IMG/VR virus record: IMGVR_UViG_3300035182_000247
Coordinates: 1-38,840 of that record
Direction: 5' to 3' (one strand)
Source of the DNA: a virus
Length of the DNA stretch: 38,840 nt
In this document: piece by piece, positions 23,041-29,102 of the stretch
How the letters are laid out: each line of letters begins with the position of its first letter
Numbering within the stretch: position 1 is the first letter of the stretch
Notes under the pieces: generated by a model
Told to the model about the DNA's origin: nothing
The model's input: the letters and a program-made list of their open reading frames with translations, nothing else
Databases searched by the model: none
Translations under genes and position numbers: made by a program

Positions 23041-23250
23041 ATGAGCCACTCGAAAATCATCACGCCGGCAAAGCGGCTGTTCACCAAGCTGTTCGGTGAC
23101 GACGACTTCGACATGAGCGCCGCGGACTGCGACGACGAGGAAAACAGCGACGACGAAGGAGGATATTGCACGGCCTGCAGCGGTTCGGGCGAAGGCATGT
23201 TCGATGGCTCGCGCTGCAGCACCTGCCGCGGGTCGGGAGATTGCGCATGA
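23041..23250 (+). CDS. Small zinc-finger protein with DnaJ-type CxxCxGSG, 69 aa
   Basis: Acidic middle (DDDFDMSAADCDDEENSDDE), then CTACSGSGEG and CSTCRGSG, two CxxCxGxG motifs like half of a DnaJ zinc domain, common in small phage proteins. The stop overlaps the next start as ATGA. Function unknown; probably binds zinc. Confidence 0.75.
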   Translation: MSHSKIITPAKRLFTKLFGDDDFDMSAADCDDEENSDDEGGYCTACSGSGEGMFDGSRCSTCRGSGDCA

Positions 23251-23435
23251 AGCCGATAACGGTCCCCCTTCGCGTGCTAGTAGCAGCCGCCGCTGCGTTG
23301 CAAGAAGCTTCACGTATCCCCTACACGCAGGCCATCAACACGCGGCTCGCGCTTGAACTGGTCACAGCCAGCTCGGCGCTGAACTACTACGTCGAGCAGA
23401 TCAATGCCGAACGAAATGTCGAGGTGACAGCATGA
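23247..23435 (+). CDS. Small phage protein, 62 aa
   Basis: Start at the ATG at 23247 (ATGA overlap). MKPITVPLRVLVAAAAALQE is followed by a helical segment ending ALNYYVEQINAERNVEVTA. No signal peptide cleavage pattern stands out. Function unknown. Confidence 0.65.
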   Translation: MKPITVPLRVLVAAAAALQEASRIPYTQAINTRLALELVTASSALNYYVEQINAERNVEVTA

Positions 23436-23692
23436 AGCGCGACGTGTACATGCCGCTGTTGAGCGACAACGAAATTTCTCAGATCAACGCCGAGCGCGAA
23501 GAGCGCCGGGGCGCCGCTATGGCACTGCAAGAGCAGTGGCGCGACGAGTGGGACATGGGCGGGGGAAACATCGCAGGGTTCTCGCCCGCCGATTCTGAGC
23601 CGCCCTCGGAGTCGATGTATCGCCTGAGCGAGTTCGTGATTGCGCTGATTCTGGTCGGCACGATTGCAGCCGTTCTGCTGGGGATGCTGTGA
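23432..23692 (+). CDS. Small membrane-anchored protein, 86 aa
   Basis: ATGA overlap with the gene before. The N-terminal about 60 residues are charged (INAEREERRGAAMALQEQWR), and one C-terminal membrane helix (FVIALILVGTIAAVLLGML) ends the protein, so the charged part would face the cytoplasm. Possibly a membrane-linked phage factor such as an exclusion protein; nothing specific supports this. Confidence 0.65.
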   Translation: MKRDVYMPLLSDNEISQINAEREERRGAAMALQEQWRDEWDMGGGNIAGFSPADSEPPSESMYRLSEFVIALILVGTIAAVLLGML

Positions 23693-23829
23693 TGAACTTC
23701 CACCGAGAGAGATACGTGATCCCCTGTGCAACCCGCTGGCGCCGTGCCGCCGCGCTGATTGTTCTGTATGGCACCAGCGCGGCCATCGTGATTGGTGCCG
23801 GCGTTGCAATTTGGAGGGCAGTGCGATGA
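23692..23829 (+). CDS. Small membrane protein, 45 aa
   Basis: The ATG shares one base with the previous stop (TGATG). A basic N-terminus (MNFHRERYVIPCATRWRRAA) leads into one membrane helix (LIVLYGTSAAIVIGAGVAIW), and the stop overlaps the next start as ATGA. Two membrane proteins in a row may work together. Confidence 0.6.
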   Translation: MNFHRERYVIPCATRWRRAAALIVLYGTSAAIVIGAGVAIWRAVR

Positions 23830-24077
23830 GCACCCCCACCCAACCCACCCGACACCTGTGCGGCCCAAAGCCGGCAAAGTACGTCCCGGCCAGCCATCAA
23901 AATACAGACGGAATTCTCGCGCGCTGGAATTGGCAGCGCAACAGCGAGAACGCCGCGAACTATCTGACCGACTTCGACATGCCCGAACCGCTGCCCGCGC
24001 CACCCGTAGATGGTGATGAGTACCAGCGCGAACAGATCAACGAACACGCGGGCCGCAAGATTCCGCGCAACTGGTAA
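23826..24077 (+). CDS. Small phage protein, 83 aa
   Basis: Start at the ATG at 23826 (ATGA overlap; GGAGGGCAGTGCG upstream). Pro- and Asn-rich, starting MSTPTQPTRHLCGPKPAKYV and ending NEHAGRKIPRNW. No known domain. Lies just before the ERF gene. Confidence 0.65.
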   Translation: MSTPTQPTRHLCGPKPAKYVPASHQNTDGILARWNWQRNSENAANYLTDFDMPEPLPAPPVDGDEYQREQINEHAGRKIPRNW

Positions 24078-24083
24078 ACACCT

Positions 24084-24728
24084 ATGAAGCTCATTGCATC
24101 CGCCTTCATCAAGGCAAAGCGCGAATTCGGCCCGGCGCTGAAAGACAAGACGAACCCGGCGTTTCGGTCGAAATACGCCGACCTCGGCGCATGCATCGAT
24201 GCGGTAGACGATGCGCTGCTGAATCACGGCATCGCCTTCGTTCAGCACACGTTCGAGGATGCCACCGGGATCACGGTCGAAACCGTGTTCCTGCACGACT
24301 CAGGCGAGACGATGGCGTGCGGGAAACTGCACGTCCCGGCGTCGAAACAAGACCCGCAAGGGTACGGGTCAGCCCTGACCTATGCGCGCCGCTACAGCTT
24401 GATGACGGCGTGCGGAATCGCGGCCGAAGATGATGACGGCAACGCAGCCAGCAAGGCAAAGCCAAAGATCGAGCAACCCAAGACTGGGGCAATGGCCGAC
24501 GTGATCGCGCAGATGCCGGAACTAGCCCCTGATGACAAGCTGTATTTCGATGAACTGGCATTCAATGTGGCCGACCTATTTGCCTCGAAAGGTCAGGCCG
24601 TGGCGTTTGACCGGGTGAAGGCGGAAGGGCTCGATTCTGACCAAACGCTATACCTTTGGAGCAGGCTAAAAAGCAACGTGCGCAGCGGCTTGAAGGTGGA
24701 GAAGGGCTTGCGGAATGGGTCGGCATGA
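24084..24728 (+). CDS. erf: ERF-family single-strand annealing protein
   Basis: 214 aa, usual length. N-terminal IKAKREFGPALKDKTNPAFRSK-type start (KTNPAFRSKYADLGACIDAV), GYGSALTYARRYSLMTACGI in the core, and a variable C-terminus are the ERF signature (P22 Erf). It binds single-stranded DNA and anneals complementary strands for phage recombination or circularisation. It starts 6 nt after the preceding gene and overlaps the next by ATGA. Such recombinases also promote gene mosaicism, which may matter beside the cassette array. Confidence 0.88.
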   Translation: MKLIASAFIKAKREFGPALKDKTNPAFRSKYADLGACIDAVDDALLNHGIAFVQHTFEDATGITVETVFLHDSGETMACGKLHVPASKQDPQGYGSALTYARRYSLMTACGIAAEDDDGNAASKAKPKIEQPKTGAMADVIAQMPELAPDDKLYFDELAFNVADLFASKGQAVAFDRVKAEGLDSDQTLYLWSRLKSNVRSGLKVEKGLRNGSA

Positions 24729-25087
24729 AGCGCGCAACCCCCCTGCGCCTGAATGCCTTGTGCGTGGCAAAGATGATCCGTTACATGCAAGACGTTCCAT
24801 GCAGCGTGCATGACGTTGTTGAGGTCACGGGCCTGAGCCTGCAAACCTCACGCCGCTTCGTGCTGGCGCTGGCCCGCGAAGGCGCGATCTATGTTGTCGC
24901 ATGGGAACAGGACGGACTTGGAAGATTCGTGACAAAGGTCTATGCGTTCGGGCATGGCAGGAACGCGACAAAGCCGAAGCCATTCAAGTCAATTTCCGAG
25001 CGGCGCAGGGAGAAACGGGGGCGCATTCGGCAGATGGCGATGATGCAAATGATGGCGATGGAGATTGCAGCATGTCCGACGAACTGA
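24725..25087 (+). CDS. Winged-helix DNA-binding protein, 120 aa
   Basis: Start at the ATG at 24725 (ATGA overlap). MIRYMQDVPCSVHDVVEVTG, SLQTSRRFVLALAREGAIYV and AWEQDGLGRF form a winged helix-turn-helix, followed by a basic tail (RRREKRGRIRQMAMMQMMAM). This type is common in phage early operons, probably as a regulator or replication accessory. Confidence 0.65.
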   Translation: MKRATPLRLNALCVAKMIRYMQDVPCSVHDVVEVTGLSLQTSRRFVLALAREGAIYVVAWEQDGLGRFVTKVYAFGHGRNATKPKPFKSISERRREKRGRIRQMAMMQMMAMEIAACPTN

Positions 25088-25200
25088 CAAGAAATGCTTG
25101 TGAGTTCGGCGCGCATCTTCGCTTCTGCGCTTTCTGTGGAGAGAACTTGCACGCGAAGCATGCCGCCCAACCGTTTGAGTTAGAAGGCTTGGTGGAGTAA
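25072..25200 (+). CDS. Small CxxC protein, 42 aa, C-terminus formed by a cassette junction
   Basis: GGAG 8 nt before the ATG; starts inside the end of the previous gene. MSDELTRNACEFGAHLRFCA, then FCGENLHAKHAA, holds a short CxFC zinc-like motif. The last codons (QPFELEGLVE) are read across the short recombination-like site at 25166..25190, so the original C-terminus may have differed before the cassette inserted. Confidence 0.6.
   Translation: MSDELTRNACEFGAHLRFCAFCGENLHAKHAAQPFELEGLVE
25166..25190 (+). repeat. Short degenerate attC-like site at array start
   Basis: CCCAAC, 7 nt, then GTTAGAAGGCTT. It has R''- and R'-like cores but no L arms. GTTAGAAGGCTT is the exact complement of AAGCCTTCTAAC at 26067..26078, the end of the PP-loop enzyme's cassette. 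Could be an insertion target or a shortened attC. Confidence 0.55.
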
Positions 25201-25211
25201 CAAGGAAATGT

Positions 25212-26063
25212 ATGCACGACGCATTTAAGACTGCTGGGCCGACCTGCATTAGCTTCAGTGGCGGCAGGACGAGCGCTTACCTTCTGTGGCGCGTGCTACA
25301 GGCGCACGGCGGCAAGCTGCCGGACGATGCACATGTGTTGTTCTGCAACACCGGCAAGGAAGAAGAAGCCACGCTGCGCTTTGTGCGCGACTGCGGCCAG
25401 CGCTGGGGCGTTGACATCCTGTGGCTGGAGTACACCGGCAGCGGCGCATGGATACAGGCCGATTTCCATTCGGCTGACCGCAACGGTGAGCCCTTTGAAG
25501 CCGTGATTGCCCAGCGCGGCGGGAACCTGCCAAACAGGATGGCGCGGTACTGCTCCAGCGAACTGAAGACACGCACCATGCACCGCTACCTGCGCTGGAG
25601 CGGGTGGACAGAATGGGACACGTTCATTGGGATTCGCGCCGACGAGCCGCGCCGTGTGGCGAAGTTCAGGGCGAACCCACACCCGGAGACAAAGGCCGAA
25701 ACAGTGGACATGCCGCTGGTGTGGGCCGGCGTTGGCGCTGCCGAAGTGGGCGAGTTTTGGAAGGCGCAGCCCTTCGACTTAGAGTTGCCAAACAACGGCG
25801 GCAAGACGCTGCACGGGAACTGCGACCTGTGCTTTTTGAAGCCAGCAGCCCAGGTGCAGAGCCTGATTGCCGAGAAGCCAGCCCGCGCCGTGTGGTTGGC
25901 GAAGCAGGAAGCGAAGGCGCTTTCAGCCGGGATCGGGTGGAGCGGTTCACGCTTCCGTGATGACCGGCCAGGCTACGCCGCGATGAAGCTGGCGGCAGAG
26001 CAGCAGCGCCTGCTACAGGGCTTCGAGCATGAGGAAGCGCTGGCGTGCTTCTGCGGCGAGTAG
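25212..26063 (+). CDS. PP-loop ATPase, PAPS-reductase-like
   Basis: 283 aa. ISFSGGRTSAYLL (13-25) is the SGGxxS PP-loop that adenylates or binds a nucleotide. LFCNTGKEEEATLRFVRDCG and YCSSELKTR are typical of the phage phosphoadenosine-phosphosulfate reductase/sulfotransferase-like group. Cys pairs appear late (GNCDLCFLK, ACFCGE), possibly holding a metal or cluster. The substrate is unknown: sulfur metabolism, tRNA or DNA thio-modification (DndC-like) are options. The gene fills its own cassette (25179..26078). Confidence 0.78.
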   Translation: MHDAFKTAGPTCISFSGGRTSAYLLWRVLQAHGGKLPDDAHVLFCNTGKEEEATLRFVRDCGQRWGVDILWLEYTGSGAWIQADFHSADRNGEPFEAVIAQRGGNLPNRMARYCSSELKTRTMHRYLRWSGWTEWDTFIGIRADEPRRVAKFRANPHPETKAETVDMPLVWAGVGAAEVGEFWKAQPFDLELPNNGGKTLHGNCDLCFLKPAAQVQSLIAEKPARAVWLAKQEAKALSAGIGWSGSRFRDDRPGYAAMKLAAEQQRLLQGFEHEEALACFCGE

Positions 26064-26066
26064 TGG

Positions 26067-26094
26067 AAGCCTTCTAACGACCTAGTTAGGCCCC
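26067..26094 (+). repeat. Short degenerate attC-like site
   Basis: AAGCCTTCTAAC (cassette end), 6 nt, then GTTAGGCCCC (next cassette start). No L arms. GTTAGGCCCC is the exact complement of GGGGCCTAAC at 26676..26685. Same R-core-only design as the site at 25166. Confidence 0.6.
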
Positions 26095-26117
26095 ACGTAA
26101 CCGGAGCGAGACACGGC

Positions 26118-26315
26118 ATGAATGACAAAGTTGTGTTTTTGGCCTACCGCACGGACAAGGCCAACACGGACGGTAAGGAAGTTCTGGCGTGCGCCCAGTG
26201 CAAGAACAAGGCATGGACTGTGGTGTACGACGACCAGGGCGACCAGTACCCGCGCCTTGTGTGTACTGCGTGCGCTACGGATGGCGGCACGTTTGGGTGG
26301 GTAAGCAAGGAGTGA
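26118..26315 (+). CDS. Small zinc-ribbon protein, 65 aa
   Basis: CAQC and CTAC, 27 residues apart, form a probable zinc ribbon (VLACAQCKNKAWTVVYDD, then LVCTACATDGG). First of three genes in a 600-bp cassette. GGAGC lies about 13 nt before the ATG. Function unknown. Confidence 0.7.
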   Translation: MNDKVVFLAYRTDKANTDGKEVLACAQCKNKAWTVVYDDQGDQYPRLVCTACATDGGTFGWVSKE

Positions 26316-26317
26316 AC

Positions 26318-26557
26318 ATGGCGGATAGAAACATTTTGGTGACTGCGCATGACTACCGAGGTGAAGAAGCGAAGGAGCTTGCACGGTGGGCAGCGCGTGG
26401 CCGGTGGCTGGCCGAGAAACTGACCGAACGCTCAACGCCTGACGGTAGGACGGTTTTGGAGCTGGTGGACGAACCCATCTGGGCGCGCGCAGACGGCACG
26501 TTTGCCGACTACTGCGCTGCGGTGGATGCGGCAATGGAGGCAGACGATGGGTGCTGA
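26318..26557 (+). CDS. Small cassette protein, 79 aa
   Basis: AAGGAG 6 nt before the ATG at 26318; the stop of the previous gene lies in that spacer. Starts MADRNILVTAHDYRGEEAKE, helical, acidic end (YCAAVDAAMEADDGC). Second gene of its cassette. Function unknown. Confidence 0.65.
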   Translation: MADRNILVTAHDYRGEEAKELARWAARGRWLAEKLTERSTPDGRTVLELVDEPIWARADGTFADYCAAVDAAMEADDGC

Positions 26558-26684
26558 AATTTACCCGCACCACTGCGCACCCGAGGATGTGGCGGCGCTG
26601 GTGCGGCGGTTGGAAGCGCTGGCCGACCCAGCGCAGCAGCCGACGCCAAGCTACGAGAACACCGACTGGCGGCACGGGGCCTAA
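26547..26684 (+). CDS. Small cassette protein, 45 aa
   Basis: Starts inside the end of the preceding gene (ATG 26547, GGAGG-like GGAGGCAGACG upstream). MGAEIYPHHCAPEDVAALVR, then a helix, ending TDWRHGA. Its stop TAA is the TAA of the cassette-end GCCTAAC, as in many cassettes. Function unknown. Confidence 0.6.
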   Translation: MGAEIYPHHCAPEDVAALVRRLEALADPAQQPTPSYENTDWRHGA

Positions 26685-26737
26685 CGCTTGACTTAAGCGG
26701 CGAGCGCAGCGAGTCCGACTTGAAGGAATTGTTAGGC
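26679..26737 (+). repeat. attC site A, 59 bp
   Basis: GCCTAAC (26679..26685) and GTTAGGC (26731..26737) are perfectly complementary. Inside them GACTTAAGCGG pairs with CCGACTTGAAGG, leaving unpaired bases in the right arm, around a 14-nt centre (CGAGCGCAGCGAGT). Length and layout match textbook 59-base elements, and the flank GCTTGACTTAAGC...GAATTGTTAGGC closely resembles attC sites of aadA-type cassettes as I remember them. Confidence 0.88.
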
Positions 26738-26759
26738 CTGTGGGCCGGAGAGGACATGG

Positions 26760-27218
26760 ATGATAGAACTACTGACAAGGCTGCGGAGCGGGCATGTTTC
26801 ACGCCAACCGCACCGAGACGCAATGGGCAACATGACGTGGATTGAGATTCCACACCCGCCATCTGATCTGTGCTCTGCTGCAGCGAATGAGATCGAGCGT
26901 ATGCGCGCCATTGTGGACGAGCAGCAGCGGACGATTGCCGCCTTTATGGATGGGCTCGATGACACTACGACGCCAGTGATTCGCCGACTTGCCGCTGCCG
27001 CCGACGAGATTGATCGGCTCCGCGCTGACCGAGATTGCGAACATCGGTTGCGCAAGGACAGCGACGATCTGGCCACTGAACTGCGGCTGGCGCTTGAGGC
27101 AGTCATGTCTCTCCCATCCGATACCGAGTTGGCTTGGGCGGTGCTTGAGCGAATTCACGGTGTTGGAAGCGGTGGGTTTGTGAGGCCTAACGTAGAGCTA
27201 AGCGGGAGATGCCCATGA
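26760..27218 (+). CDS. Cassette protein with coiled coil, 152 aa
   Basis: AGAGG 7 nt before the ATG at 26760, all within the cassette. Middle residues form a coiled coil (AANEIERMRAIVDEQQRTIA, AAADEIDRLRADRDCEHRL). Phage-like proteins with such IERMRAIVDEQ segments are common in early operons. The C-terminus RPNVELSGRCP is read from the following attC site (27185). Function unknown. Confidence 0.7.
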   Translation: MIELLTRLRSGHVSRQPHRDAMGNMTWIEIPHPPSDLCSAAANEIERMRAIVDEQQRTIAAFMDGLDDTTTPVIRRLAAAADEIDRLRADRDCEHRLRKDSDDLATELRLALEAVMSLPSDTELAWAVLERIHGVGSGGFVRPNVELSGRCP

Positions 27219-27278
27219 CCAAGCATGAAGACACCACCCAAGCTGCCGGCGGCTCTCCGCTTGAGCGAGTGGTTAGGG
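27185..27278 (+). repeat. attC site B with start codon in its loop
   Basis: GCCTAAC (27185..27191) and GTTAGGG (27272..27278) flank arms GAGCTAAGCGG (27195..27205) and CCGCTTGAGC (27257..27266), which pair with one unpaired G. The about 50-nt loop holds GGGAG and the ATG at 27215 of the next cassette's gene, whose frame runs through the right arm as PLERVVR. Confidence 0.8.
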
Positions 27279-27568
27279 CGCTGCCTGAGCCCCTGCCATG
27301 CCCGTTTTGTGGGCGACAGCCGGAGCTAGACAACCCGGACACTCTCTATCCGAACGGCACTGGGTGGAAACCGCGAAGCGGCCTCCGTTCTTACGTCGGT
27401 TTCCGCGAAGTTCCGAAGGAGCGGTGGTGTTACGGGATGCACTGCTGCCAGTGCTGCGGTGGGTGCGGCGCTGAGATTCATGGAGATAGCGCGGCCGAAG
27501 CCGTGCAGAAGTGGAACCGGCGCCCTAACGTAGAGTTAAGGGGCGACGCTTCGCGGCGTCCCTCTTGA
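27215..27568 (+). CDS. Lar-family-like restriction alleviation protein
   Basis: The Lar signature is clear: LPCPFCGRQPEL near residue 27, then a second Cys cluster (MHCCQCCGGCGAEIHGDS) and EAVQKWNRRP. Lar relatives relieve type I restriction by affecting methylation or the restriction enzyme. The first about 22 residues, ending SPLERVVRAL, come from attC site B and precede the normal Lar start; the C-terminus RPNVELRGDASRRPS comes from site C. GGGAG precedes the ATG at 27215. Anti-restriction activity is inferred from family. Confidence 0.75.
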   Translation: MTKHEDTTQAAGGSPLERVVRALPEPLPCPFCGRQPELDNPDTLYPNGTGWKPRSGLRSYVGFREVPKERWCYGMHCCQCCGGCGAEIHGDSAAEAVQKWNRRPNVELRGDASRRPS

Positions 27569-27582
27569 ACGGCGGGTTGTGC
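27523..27582 (+). repeat. attC site C, 60 bp
   Basis: CCCTAAC (27523..27529) and GTTGTGC (27576..27582) flank arms GAGTTAAGGGG and TCCCTCTTGAAC, which pair with two unpaired bases, around GACGC...GCGTC, a small hairpin. The right end matches its own cassette's end at 27784..27793 (10 bp) and not its own left end, as expected in an array. Confidence 0.82.
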
Positions 27583-27607
27583 GCCGATTTTGAAAAAGGA
27601 GAGATAC

Positions 27608-27850
27608 ATGGACGTAAGCAGGCAAGAGGAAATCATCTCCATACTATGGATAATTGCTGCATTGATCGCCTTCGGTAACGGATTTGATGGATGGGGATGG
27701 GCGTTTGCAATTAAGGGCGGTCTTGATACCGCAACGGCTATTTGGTTTGCAATTAAGGAAATCATCGCCGAGATCAAAGCGAAGGCGCACAACGTGGAGT
27801 TGATCGGACCGCAACAGCCCGCACAGGAGCACGCAAATGGAACAGAGTAG
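27608..27850 (+). CDS. Small membrane protein in a cassette, 80 aa
   Basis: AAGGAG 6 nt before the ATG. Two hydrophobic segments (IISILWIIAALIAFGNGF and GWGWAFAIKGGLDTATAIWF). The gene is AT-richer than its neighbours, suggesting a separate origin. The tail AHNVELIGPQQ is read from the next attC site. Overlaps the next ORF by 14 nt. Function unknown. Confidence 0.68.
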   Translation: MDVSRQEEIISILWIIAALIAFGNGFDGWGWAFAIKGGLDTATAIWFAIKEIIAEIKAKAHNVELIGPQQPAQEHANGTE

Positions 27851-27888
27851 CCAGGCCGTTGTGGGTCCGCTCGAACGCCGTGTTAGAG
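27787..27888 (+). repeat. attC site with start codon in its loop (C2)
   Basis: GCACAAC (27787..27793) and GTTAGAG (27882..27888). Left arm GAGTTGATCGGACC pairs with GGTCCGCTCGAAC with one mismatch and one unpaired G. The loop holds CACAGGAG and the ATG at 27837; the frame passes through the right arm as PLERRVR. Confidence 0.78.
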
Positions 27889-28226
27889 CACTGGACCCGG
27901 AGCGCGCGAAGTTTGAGACGTGGTGCTGCAAGCGCTGGGATGGCGACAGCATGCCTTTGAAGATGAACGAGTCCGGCGAGTACGACAACGGCTATGCGCA
28001 GTTTGCTTGGCGAGCGTGGCAAGAGGCACGGCCCAAGCGGCCAGCAGTTGGGGCGGCCATGAATGTGGCTTCGATGCTGGCGCAGCGCAAGCCGCTCACG
28101 GCCTTCGCCGAGTTGGAAGAAGCACGGCAAGTCGGGCGCCGCCAACTTGCGAAGGCATACAACAGGGCCGACGAAGACACGCGACTGCTGGCGGTGAAGT
28201 TGATTGATGCACTACGAGCGCTCTAA
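27837..28226 (+). CDS. Phage-type cassette protein, 129 aa
   Basis: Leader ending GPLERRVRAL comes from the preceding attC; the body begins near FETWCCKRWDGDSMPLK and YAQFAWRAWQEAR, a pattern I associate with short phage proteins (FxxWxxx...YxxxxxxxxWxAWQ). AGGAG lies 9 nt before the ATG. The stop TAA is in the cassette end CTCTAAC. Function unknown. Confidence 0.7.
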   Translation: MEQSSQAVVGPLERRVRALDPERAKFETWCCKRWDGDSMPLKMNESGEYDNGYAQFAWRAWQEARPKRPAVGAAMNVASMLAQRKPLTAFAELEEARQVGRRQLAKAYNRADEDTRLLAVKLIDALRAL

Positions 28227-28324
28227 CGTAGAGCTAAGCGGGCACCAGCGGCCCGCACAGGAGTAGGACATGAGCGAAGAAATTACCCAGGCCGTTGGTG
28301 CTCCGCTTGAGCGCCAAGTTAGGC
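28222..28324 (+). repeat. attC site D with start codon in its loop
   Basis: CTCTAAC (28222..28228) and GTTAGGC (28318..28324). Left arm GAGCTAAGCGGGCACC (28232..28247) pairs with GGTGCTCCGCTTGAGC (28297..28312) over 14 pairs with two unpaired bases. The about 50-nt loop has CACAGGAG and the ATG at 28270; the frame continues as PLERQVR. Confidence 0.85.
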
Positions 28325-28596
28325 CGCGTGCGATGTGGAGCAGCGGCCTGCAATGCGGCTGGCAATCTTGGACTGTGGTGGACGATGGCATTCTGCGCCT
28401 GGACATGCCGGCCGACAACTGCTGCGACATGGACGGCGCCATCAAGGCGGCCCAGGCGCTTTGCCCGAGTGTGTGGCGCATTGACACCTACTCGGGCGGC
28501 GAGCCGGACACGATGTATTTGGCGCGTGGCAGCAAGTGGGAGGCGGTCGATGAACGCGCCGCACACCTGCTGTACGCCACGTATCCAGCGGCCTAA
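28270..28596 (+). CDS. Cassette protein, 108 aa
   Basis: The leader APLERQVR is encoded by the preceding attC. The body starts RAMWSSGLQCGWQSWTVVDD and has Cys/Trp-rich strands and TYSGGEPDTMYLARGSKW. AGGAG precedes the ATG. The stop TAA is in the cassette end GCCTAAC. No family recognised. Confidence 0.68.
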   Translation: MSEEITQAVGAPLERQVRPRAMWSSGLQCGWQSWTVVDDGILRLDMPADNCCDMDGAIKAAQALCPSVWRIDTYSGGEPDTMYLARGSKWEAVDERAAHLLYATYPAA

Positions 28597-28651
28597 CGTA
28601 TGAGTGCAGGGGCGCCAGCTTGCTGGCGTCCCTTGCCACGATGGGTTAGGC
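28591..28651 (+). repeat. attC site E, 61 bp
   Basis: GCCTAAC (28591..28597) and GTTAGGC (28645..28651), perfect complements, with a strong central hairpin CGCCAGC-TT-GCTGGCG and GGGG/CCC arms. The L arms are poorer than in the other sites. Confidence 0.7.
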
Positions 28652-28697
28652 CTGCATCCGGGGCATTCCCCCAAGTTGGTGAACAAAGGAGAATTTG

Positions 28698-28973
28698 ATG
28701 TTTGGACTGACGAAACGTGAACAGCGATGGAAAGCAGAGCAGCAGGTCGCCGAGGTGATGGCTGGCTTGGCTGCTGTATCCATCCGGGGCGAGGCAGACG
28801 CCCGCGTGGCAGAGGCGCGGACCGATGCTGCGGAACTTGCGCGGCTGCGCGCCGAAAACGCGACGCTGCGCGCATTGATGACGCGCTACCGCAGCGAGAC
28901 GCCGCTCGGCCACCAGCCACACATGATCGCGCACGAAGTTGATAAGGCACTTGAGACGCCTAACGTAATGTAG
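28698..28973 (+). CDS. Coiled-coil cassette protein, 91 aa
   Basis: AAAGGAG 7 nt before the ATG at 28698. Helical throughout (LTKREQRWKAEQQVAEVMAG, ELARLRAENATLRALMTRYR), a leucine-zipper-like coiled coil, ending TPNVM inside the last site. Could dimerise; function unknown. Confidence 0.68.
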   Translation: MFGLTKREQRWKAEQQVAEVMAGLAAVSIRGEADARVAEARTDAAELARLRAENATLRALMTRYRSETPLGHQPHMIAHEVDKALETPNVM

Positions 28974-28975
28974 GC
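28958..28975 (+). repeat. Array-end site, right half not recognised
   Basis: GCCTAACGTAATGTAGGC: a left R core with a short GCCTA/TAGGC inverted repeat, followed by a GCAGCA-CTTC-TGCTGC hairpin (28974..28989). No GTTAGG-type right core is found downstream, so this may be the worn or truncated end of the array. Confidence 0.5.
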
Positions 28976-29036
28976 AGCACTTCTGCTGCGTAACACCGTC
29001 CCAGCAAGATTACGCAGCACGAACCAAGGGAGAACC

Positions 29037-29102
29037 ATGACTGACGGAAAAACCGCTGCCAATCGCGCTGCTATTGGGGCGGGCACAAAGGGGCCGACAT
29101 GA
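29037..29102 (+). CDS. Possible 21-aa leader ORF
   Basis: GGGAG 4 nt before the ATG; 21 codons (MTDGKTAANRAAIGAGTKGP...) whose stop overlaps the next start as ATGA. It may couple ribosomes into the Cys-rich gene. Short, so uncertain. Confidence 0.4.
   Translation: MTDGKTAANRAAIGAGTKGPT

Larger units (their letters stand above)
25179..28964 (+). mobile_element. Integron-type gene-cassette array (eight cassettes, no integrase seen)
   Basis: Eight consecutive segments each begin GTTRRRY-like and end RYYYAAC-like, and the start of each is complementary to its own end: 12 bp (25179/26078), 10 bp (26085/26685), 9 bp (26731/27191), 10 bp (27272/27529), 10 bp (27576/27793), 8 bp (27882/28228), 10 bp (28318/28597) and 7 bp (28645/28964). 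This self-match, rather than a match to the preceding site, is what integrase-mediated cassette insertion leaves. Most junctions also have L''/L' arms with an unpaired base and a central loop. Cassette sizes run from about 220 to 900 bp. No integron integrase, attI or cassette promoter is recognised in the window; transcription would come from the phage early promoter. Cassette cargo is phage-like. Confidence 0.85.
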
